Below, in pieces: positions 48,666-55,570 of a stretch of DNA of 55,570 bases; positions within the stretch are counted from its first letter, which is position 1; every line of letters starts with the position of its first letter. The position numbers and the translations under genes were made by a program. The DNA is from Chrysomallon squamiferum (Eukaryota > Mollusca > Gastropoda > Neomphalida > Peltospiridae): NCBI GenBank assembly GCA_012295275.1, contig CM022678.1, positions 9,924,525 to 9,980,094 on the forward strand, read 5' to 3'. The notes beneath the pieces are model-generated. The model had not been told where the DNA came from. It did not search any database and worked only from the letters and a program-made list of their open reading frames with translations.

Positions 48666-49693
48666 TGTTACAAAAAGCAAATTATACCATGCTCATGCCA
48701 GCAACCAGTAATATATTTTCTGTCAATTTAAACTTTGTTTAAATTAGTATTTTAATATGTGGTGCTTTTTGATTATAAATTTACTTTACTTTGAATTCAT
48801 TATTACACACTAAATGAAATAACAAAATCATTTATTCTACTAACTTTCTTTTAATTCAGTATTTCAAGTTTTAACTATCAGATTATAACTGACCTCTCCA
48901 AGAATCTTTATTTTAAATTTACTTCCTAAATTTAGATGCCCTTAATTGCTGCCACTCAGGGCTGTTTACCTCACATGTTATCTAAGCCAAGGCTACTGAC
49001 CATCACTGGACATTACTGGGTCCACACGTGTAAACAACTGGTCATGTGAAAGTGAACTTTACTGACCCCAAACAGTTACACGCCTCTTTATGTGATTATA
49101 GTTTGTAGGGAAATTCCTCAGATCATAACTTTCACAATTTCCCCATTAATCCCCAGTTACTCATATCAGTTTTAGTTTAGATATAGTGTTAAAACAGTTT
49201 GACTGAGGGAATGCCAATATAGTTCAGTTAATTAATACTAACACTTTAAGTAATATAAAACTCTCACCTGTCATTTGTTAACATTCAAACATTTCACAAT
49301 CACCTACCTTTCATTGGTTGTGGCCAGTAATAACAATTTACATTTAAACAGAAAGTGAAGCAACACAATGATATCAGTCTTATCCACCACACATAGTAAT
49401 TATAATGCAGAGGATTGTCTCAAACATCTTTCTCCCTTGCCTGATATTATCTCTTCTCTCTTGAATTCTCTTTCACCACAGTCACACCCTGTACTGACCA
49501 GTACTGGCAGACTGTTACTGTCCTGGCTTCCTTAAGCAAGCACCAGTGACAGTGTTTACCATATATTAATGTCCCAGGTGTCTTGGAGGAATTTCCCAAG
49601 TATTTTACATGTAAACAACGAGAAATAAACCTCAGACACGTTAATGGTGTTGATCTATCTTTAGATTGTGCATTTTGAGTTCAGTCCCTCACA
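48666..49693 (-). mobile_element. LTR-like segment upstream of gag, copy B
   Basis: About 1.03 kb, counterpart of 37534-38578 with the same terminal TGTTACA (plus-strand left) and CCCTCACA (right). It is followed by a longer (TAA)n tract. The identity of flanks shows that it was copied as part of the block, not inserted separately. Confidence 0.55.
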
Positions 49694-49708
49694 ATAATAA
49701 TAATAATA

Positions 49709-49786
<78 letters not shown>

Positions 49787-49985
49787 GCTAACATAGTAGG
49801 ATAGTGATAATAAAAGCTAATGTAGTAAAGGAGTTAATATAGCTGTAGTTGTAGTAGGTAGTAGTAGAAGTAGTAATAATAACTAGTTTAGTAATAGTAA
49901 TAGTAATAATAATAATAATAGCAGCTATGTAGTTTTAACAGAGTGCAGTAGGAACAGTAGCTGTAGTTGCAATAGTCATAGTAGT
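49692..49985. repeat. (TAA)n tract and AGT-rich field, copy B
   Basis: Longer pure TAA run than in copy A (about 49692-49786), then an AGT/AAT field. Confidence 0.94.
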
Positions 49986-50050
49986 AGTTCCTGCTTCCTT
50001 TAAACAAGTATTTTAAACATTTTTTTATTAATATTTTTTTTTCCTATCAG

Positions 50051-50199
50051 GGAAGGAGGGACTGTTGTCAGTATTATCAGTTGTTGGGAAGTCATCACCA
50101 TTGACAACATTGTATCTTAACAACCAGAAGAAAAACTTAAAAGAAAATGAAATCGAAGAACTTTTCACAAAGTTGTTTGCTGCCATTGATAATAAATAA
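50051..50199 (+). CDS. exon, possibly terminal, copy B
   Basis: Counterpart of 38962-39110 with an unchanged frame (KEGLLSVLSVV ... FAAIDNK, TAA at 50197-50199) and the same acceptor. The coding sequence is better conserved between copies than the flanking intron, where short deletions precede the acceptor. Confidence 0.62.
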
Positions 50200-50261
50200 A
50201 TTCATTTTGAAAAAAGAACAATAAAATAAATCAAGAATAAATAAATAAATAAATAAATAAA

Positions 50262-50350
50262 TAGCCTAAATAAGCCTAAACGTCCTAACCTAAACTAGTC
50301 CTAATCCCCTAACACCTAGTCCTAGTCCTAATCCTAACTATAACTCTAAC
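50262..50350. repeat. interstitial telomere-like (CCTAAY)n, copy B
   Basis: Rearranged relative to copy A (CCTAACCTAAACTAGTCCTA, CCCCTAACACCTAGTCCTAG). This is one of the most diverged parts of the block. Confidence 0.75.
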
Positions 50351-50478
50351 CTAAGCTAATCTAATGGTAAAAATAAGAAAAAAAGAAGTAATACTAAATA
50401 AAAGGGTTTATTATTGTTAATGCTGTTGTTGTGTTGTTTTCTTTCTGAATTGTTTATATAAATTTAATTAATTTTAAG

Positions 50479-50586
50479 GTCTCAGTGTCAAGAAGTCAGG
50501 GGAGAAAGTTGAATCATCTTGTAGTTGTCTCCCTTCAGTTACAGACAGCTTCCTGATTAAACTGACAGCACTTGGAGGACATCCTG
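50479..50586 (+). CDS. intact exon, copy B
   Basis: Counterpart of 39397-39504. One base change alters the second codon (CTC ACT to CTC AGT), and the frame and splice sites (donor GTAAAC) are kept. Confidence 0.66.
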
Positions 50587-50683
50587 GTAAACAGTTATAT
50601 TTGTTTTTTATTTTTAACATTTATATGGATCATATTTATTGAAATTTGTCATCTCATTTATTTATTTATTTATTTTGCTCTAG

Positions 50684-50799
50684 GAATGCTGGGTAATATG
50701 ATGCACTGTCCAGCCATTCTTACAGATAAAGGAACAGTCAACTTCTGACACTGACACTAGGTGATGTCCTTGACATTGCAGCCGTGTTGAGAGGTCATG
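50684..50799 (+). CDS. exon with the shared one-base frameshift, copy B
   Basis: Counterpart of 39602-39717. It has the same AACTTCTGACAC interruption, the same GTGAGT donor, and only silent-type differences. Confidence 0.6.
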
Positions 50800-50937
50800 G
50801 TGAGTGATTATATAGTACGTAGTATGTAGTAATAACAGTTCACAGCTATCTTTCTATCTGTAATAACAAACATCACATTCTGCTTATTTATGAATATTTA
50901 TATTTGTTTGTCTCTCCCACTTGAAGCTTCTCTATGT

Positions 50938-50938
<1 letters not shown>

Positions 50939-50989
<51 letters not shown>
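50939..50989. repeat. (CT)n microsatellite, copy B
   Basis: Single CT run. Sequence between 50805 and 50935 differs from copy A, where a second CT run sits. Confidence 0.95.
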
Positions 50990-50992
<3 letters not shown>

Positions 50993-51454
50993 TCTTTGTT
51001 TGTTTTTTTTTTGTTTGTTTAATTTTTTAATAATTCTTGATTGTTAATATATTAAAATGGTAATTAATATTATTTATATATATTGTTTTCTTCTTCTCTT
51101 TTTAGAGACCTGTTATTTAATTTTGAATTTTATTGTTCTTTTTTTTTGTATTATTATGATAATTCTTGATTGTTTTTTAAATTAAAATTATTTTTATTAT
51201 TATATTGATTTTATTGTTAGTAATCTTATTTTGTATTATTATTGTTACTGTACTTTTTATTGTTAATATAATGTAATTTCTTATTATGATTATTATTTTA
51301 GCATTTTTTTATTATTATTTTGTATATTTGTCTTATTACAATTATTATTAATATTACTATTGTTATTAGTCTTATTATAATGTATTTTTGTTATTACTAC
51401 AACTGTTTACAAATACTACTGTTGTTTTACTCTATTCCTACTCCTCTACTCCTC

Positions 51455-51455
51455 T

Positions 51456-51553
<98 letters not shown>
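51455..51553. repeat. (TAC)n, about 33 pure units, copy B
   Basis: Pure TAC/ACT run immediately 5' of an exon acceptor. It creates long Thr-, Tyr- and Val-rich frames (51320-51724, 51388-51636, 51427-51654) that are shadows. Confidence 0.97.
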
Positions 51554-51586
51554 GCTATAACTACTGCTACTGTTTCAATTTGCCAG

Positions 51587-51682
51587 GATCCAGTTACTTG
51601 TTCAAACAGTGGAATAGCATGGACACTGATGTCTGATTGTGTATCTGTAGACAAGGCTATAGATTACTACAACAGAGGAGAG
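51587..51682 (+). CDS. exon, 32 codons, copy B
   Basis: Counterpart of 40480-40575. Reads DPVTCSNSGIAWTLMSDCVS then VDKAIDYYNRGE, with two amino-acid changes (Ile to Thr, Cys to Ser), phase 0/0, donor GTATTC. Confidence 0.58.
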
Positions 51683-51776
51683 GTATTCCATTTAAATCAT
51701 CAGTGTTTGACTAATTATATATAAATGTCATTTGATTTACCTACTACTCCCAATCTGTCAGCTTCTCTCACTCTTT

Positions 51777-51780
<4 letters not shown>

Positions 51781-51826
<46 letters not shown>
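51781..51826. repeat. (GT)n microsatellite, copy B
   Basis: GT run matching 40778-40822. Confidence 0.95.
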
Positions 51827-51828
<2 letters not shown>

Positions 51829-52228
51829 CTGCCTAATCCTATTAACTCTATATCTGTTTACAATAACCTTTCTGTCTGTCTGTCTGTCTGATTGTCTACA
51901 TCTACCTATCTACCCAATATCTACCAGTCTCTAAACAATGTTACTTAATAAATACATCTATGTATCTCTGTATTCTTGTGTTTTACATTTGTCTCTTTCT
52001 AACTTTCTGTCTGTCTGTAAGTCTGTGACTTTATCTAACTTAGTCTGTTTGTCTATCGAAATATCTACCTATGTGACTATCTATGTGTATGTATGTCTAA
52101 ACATATAATCTGTAAATATCTGTTTTGGCAATTTTGTCTGTAAATATTTCTCCCAACTGTAACACTGTTCTTTAACACTAACAGTGATTATTATCAATAA
52201 TTAAAAAAATGTGTTTATTGTTATCTAG

Positions 52229-52293
52229 GCTGACTGTTCATAGAGTCAAGAATTAACATTAAAGTTGATGATGTTAAAAGTACAGAACTGCAG
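52229..52293 (+). CDS. exon one base short in both copies, copy B
   Basis: Counterpart of 41245-41309. Also 65 bp, with the same frame problem (GACTGTTCATAG) and donor GTAAAG. Confidence 0.52.
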
Positions 52294-52508
52294 GTAAAGG
52301 TCAGGTATAGTGATGATGTCATTGTCTTTTTATTTCTCTCTCACTATCTCTAATTTTCTCCTAGCCTCTCTGATTTTCTCTTTCACTTTCTTTCTTTCTT
52401 TCATTGTCTTTCCCTGTTCATAAAGTGTATATGCATAATTATGATACCTAGGTTTAAACAAAGTAGTTGGTTTTTGCCTTGATGCTCATGGAAAGGCTCA
52501 CATATAAC

Positions 52509-52510
52509 AA

Positions 52511-52566
<56 letters not shown>
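52509..52566. repeat. (TAA)n microsatellite, copy B
   Basis: About 19 units, where copy A has only a short mixed ACT/TAA run near 41530. About 150 bp to the right is a 100 bp piece (about 52600-52750) absent from copy A. Confidence 0.95.
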
Positions 52567-52568
<2 letters not shown>

Positions 52569-52901
52569 TTAATGGTAACTGATAAAAAAAAAAAAATAAA
52601 AATGAAAAAAAAAATCCTTTCATTTGTAATTATGTCTATTGGTATCATGTGCTTATAAAATTATGTCCATTATTTTTGTAAAATGGATAGGAATGAAAGC
52701 TTATCTTTAAATAACTGAAATTTTTGATAGCCATTGTTTTTACAAACTATACAAATGAATGAATGAATGAATGTTTAAGGCCACCCCAGCATGAAAAGTA
52801 TATCAGCTACTGGGTGACAAACAAAGATAAATATAACAATACAAACTATACAAACCAATACCTAATTACATTAATATTAAATATTGAAATGTTTTTCTCA
52901 G

Positions 52902-53046
52902 ACAAGAAGTGGAGAAGAGGATGAAAGTGAGACAAGCTGAAGATTCAGCTCATCCTGAGCTAATTCTGCAGAACACAGAGGAGTCATGGAAACGTCACAC
53001 TTACAGATTAGCTCACCCTGTGTACACTGATGGTAGAATGTGGTGA
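52902..53046 (+). CDS. probable last exon, copy B
   Basis: Counterpart of 41744-41888. The same two abutting readings occur (acidic tail with TGA at 52938-52940, or shifted frame ending TGA at 53044-53046). One substitution changes Val to Leu in ELIVQN. Confidence 0.53.
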
Positions 53047-53791
53047 CAGTGATTGTGTAGCTTATCTGATGAAAGAAAACTGTTTTCAATTACAGTTCTA
53101 TCAGGTACATTCTGAGAGAATAGTATTTTCTCTTTTCCAGTTTGTATGAGGATAAAATAATATTATTAATAATATATTCAGTATTTTCTGACATATTTTC
53201 TTTTGTCCTGCTTGTCTGATAATAAAGCATATTGTTAATAATATATCCAGTTTTTTCCCTGATTATAGAGGTTAAGTTTTCTATGCCATTCTGTATTTTC
53301 TGATATAGATAATGTTAATTCCACTTCATAGAAAGTGATTTTAAAACTGTTCTATAGAAAGTTTTCTGACACAAAGAATGATAATTTCAACCATACAACT
53401 ATAGAAAGTTTTCTGACACAAAGAATGATAATTTCAACCATACAACTCAACTGATGATTGTCGCCTCTATCCAGTGTTCTGATACAGAAAATAATAATTT
53501 CTACAATCCTGTTTGTATGACTTTTTTAATGCTCTACTCAACATTTTCTGATACACAGAATAACATGACATGCTGTTAATTCACACACTGATATTTATGT
53601 GCTGATAAAATACACAGACCAAAGTTTATAAAGGAAATCATATTTTTATTAGATTTTTGTTTTCATTGGCCAGTTATTATAAGAAGTGTTTTTGATAATA
53701 TCAGTTATTATCTATTAAATTTATGTTATGCACTGTATGTGTGAGGATGTATAAATATGTATGTCAGTATGTATGTTGGTATGTGTCTGTA

Positions 53792-53824
<33 letters not shown>

Positions 53825-54673
53825 TTTGGTGTATGTGTGTATATGTCAGTATATATGTTGGTATGTCTGTTTGTGTGGGTTTTGCCTAAGTGAATGTGTG
53901 TGAGTGTGTGTGTTACTGTGTATTTTCTAGATGTCTAGATTAATTTTTGATACTAGCTCCTGTTAAATAAAGTAATTAATTATCCAGTGTAATAAACTGA
54001 AACAGCTGTAGTTAAATTATTTTTTCTTTTTACAATATTTTTGTTATTTGTTCATAATGCACATGTAATTTGACAGTATCAGTATTGTTTTTTATAGCCA
54101 TTTTTAATTAATTAATTTTTATATTTGTTACAATTTTGCTGTTGAATTTGATTTTTTAATTCATTGTTACTGTTTCTTGGTAAATAAAAAAGAGATATAA
54201 AATTGTTTTCATGGTGTTTATTATTAGTGATTTTGTTTTTAATTTGGGTGGGAATCTGTATTTGCTTTCTTTGTTTATTTCATATCTTTTAACAATATAA
54301 ATAAAGTTTTATCAAAAGAGAGTTATTTCCCTTATGTTATGAAAATTATTATCCATGGTCAGTTGCCTAAAATATCATAAATTAATAATAATAATCATAA
54401 TAATAATAATAATAAACTAACAAATGAATAAATAAATAATTGGTAATATTAAAATAGGTTTATTTCTGATTAAAAAAAATGTAATTCTTTATTGTTTTTT
54501 TCTTACTGGGGTATTCATGACAAATTACAAAATAAAACTGGAATGATATGTTTACTTTGTGAAGGCAATTAATTTATAAAATTGGGTCTAAGAATATTTT
54601 GAACTGTAACTCAGTTTTCAACATATACTTATAGTTATACTTATTCTGAAATATTACTCAAAAGGAAAAGAAG

Positions 54674-54732
<59 letters not shown>

Positions 54733-55310
54733 GATAAGGATTAATAGTGAATGAAATATTAAATTTTTCAAGTTAAAATAAATTTTAAATGGAATAACAG
54801 CTGTTGTTATCAAATATTTATTTCATGGAAGACTCAAAAATGATAATCTATATAAATATGTACAGAATTATAAACTAAAAGCTATTGTGTGTGTGTGCAT
54901 GTGCATGCTTGTGTACATTTGTGCATGTGCATGCTTGTGTACATTTTTGTATATATATGTGTGTGCATTGTGTTTGTGACTAAACAAGCATACAATTACA
55001 CTAATATATACAAACACACACAACAACATATGTTTATATTAATTTCTACAAAGTTTATAACGTATATTTATTAGTATAAAACATCTAATGTCTTGTTTAT
55101 CAATTATTTAGAAAATTCTATTAATCTGTATTTATTACTAATTTCATCTCAAGCAAATGAAGCAATATTAATTTAAATTCAAAAGTAATAATCATTTTGT
55201 AAATTATCAGTTTATATCTATTTGAATAAAAATTGCAGGCTTTTTTTTAAAAAGTTGAATAATAAACTACAATAATGACAATAATAAATTAATAATAAAT
55301 TTATAATTAC
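53047..55310. other. 3' flank of copy B, no gene seen
   Basis: Matches 41889-44440 with indels. Holds GT tracts (53797-53822, 54886-54960) and (TA)n (54676-54727). No exon support. Confidence 0.55.
53352..53447. repeat. 47 bp tandem duplication, copy B only
   Basis: CTATAGAAAGTTTTCTGACA starts at 53352 and 53399. Copy A has one unit at about 42189. Confidence 0.95.
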
Positions 55311-55454
55311 GTTCCTCACACAAATGGCGGGTTTCAGAGAAGCGAAAGGTTTTAACAGTTAAATACAGCTATGCTCAGAAATTTATAAAACAGTTTTATA
55401 ACCAGAATGGTCAGAATTTAATTTTATTTATTTTTATTTATTTATTTTATTTTA

Positions 55455-55537
<83 letters not shown>

Positions 55538-55570
55538 TTTTCATATATATAATTTTAGTTATTTTTACAA
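55311..55570. other. right edge, unique sequence then (TTA)n
   Basis: After the duplicated block ends (about 55310) a short unique segment leads to (TTA)n at about 55459-55533. No gene. Confidence 0.6.

Larger units (their letters stand above)
48480..55310. repeat. large duplicated block, copy B
   Basis: Matches 36870-44440 in the same orientation. It contains the LTR-like segment, six exons and the 3' flank. Differences include deletion of most of gag, a private 47 bp duplication (53352-53447), a pure (ACT)n of about 33 units, and a TA run at 54676-54727 where copy A has a short ATATAT. Confidence 0.93.

Noticed and set aside
51320-51724. Poly-Thr protein fused to a Cys-containing exon
   Set aside because: The Thr run is the (TAC)n microsatellite read through the splice acceptor at 51586. 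The real coding part is the exon after it.
32960-53046. Naming the plus-strand gene as a giant E3 ligase or other HEAT-repeat scaffold
   Set aside because: The helical Leu-rich exons look scaffold-like, but I cannot match any specific motif from memory, so no gene symbol is given.

Overview
The window looks like nuclear DNA of a mollusc, most likely a cephalopod. It is very AT-rich, has long introns, and is packed with (CT)n, (AG)n, (AC)n, (TAA)n and imperfect (ACT)n tracts. Gypsy-type and LINE-type retroelement remains are present, and there are no operon-like genes. This assignment rests on sequence texture only. Two runs of exactly 200 N (12755-12954 and 47871-48070) are scaffold gaps, so the window is three contigs. 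No rRNA, tRNA or CRISPR array was seen.

Layout. 1-12754 is gene-free as far as I can read. It holds microsatellites, a degraded plus-strand LINE (about 6310-7598, with RT motifs and a TTCAG tail) and a roughly 0.9 kb tandem duplication (8264-9163 and 9754-10630), whose family has a third, older member near 3.9-4.9 kb. 12955-18400 is again gene-poor and ends in a satellite of about 120 bp units rich in TAATTA. From 18574 to 30580 lies a minus-strand multi-exon gene that I do not recognise. Nine coding exons with splice signals can be read, several joining in phase, but some carry single-base frameshifts or in-frame TGA codons. 31140-31440 is a CpG-enriched interval between this gene and a plus-strand gene, and so a plausible bidirectional promoter.

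The plus-strand gene, also unrecognised, starts somewhere before 32960. Exons at 32960-33154 and 34146-34345 (perhaps also 34704-34839) are followed by a minus-oriented Gypsy-type remnant (35040-38578) and then six more exons (38962-41888). The block from about 36.87 to 44.44 kb, containing the gag 5' part, the LTR-like segment and the six exons, occurs again at about 48.48-55.31 kb. The second copy begins just after a scaffold gap. It may therefore be a true tandem segmental duplication or two haplotypes laid end to end. Each copy has its own short tandem expansions, and the retroelement parts carry different deletions, yet several exon frameshifts are shared.

I see no convincing new multi-gene biological system. 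The most informative features are the duplicated gene fragment with shared lesions, the phase-consistent exons interrupted by TGA in a probable cephalopod (where A-to-I editing of UGA to UGG is conceivable), and several unusual satellite families.
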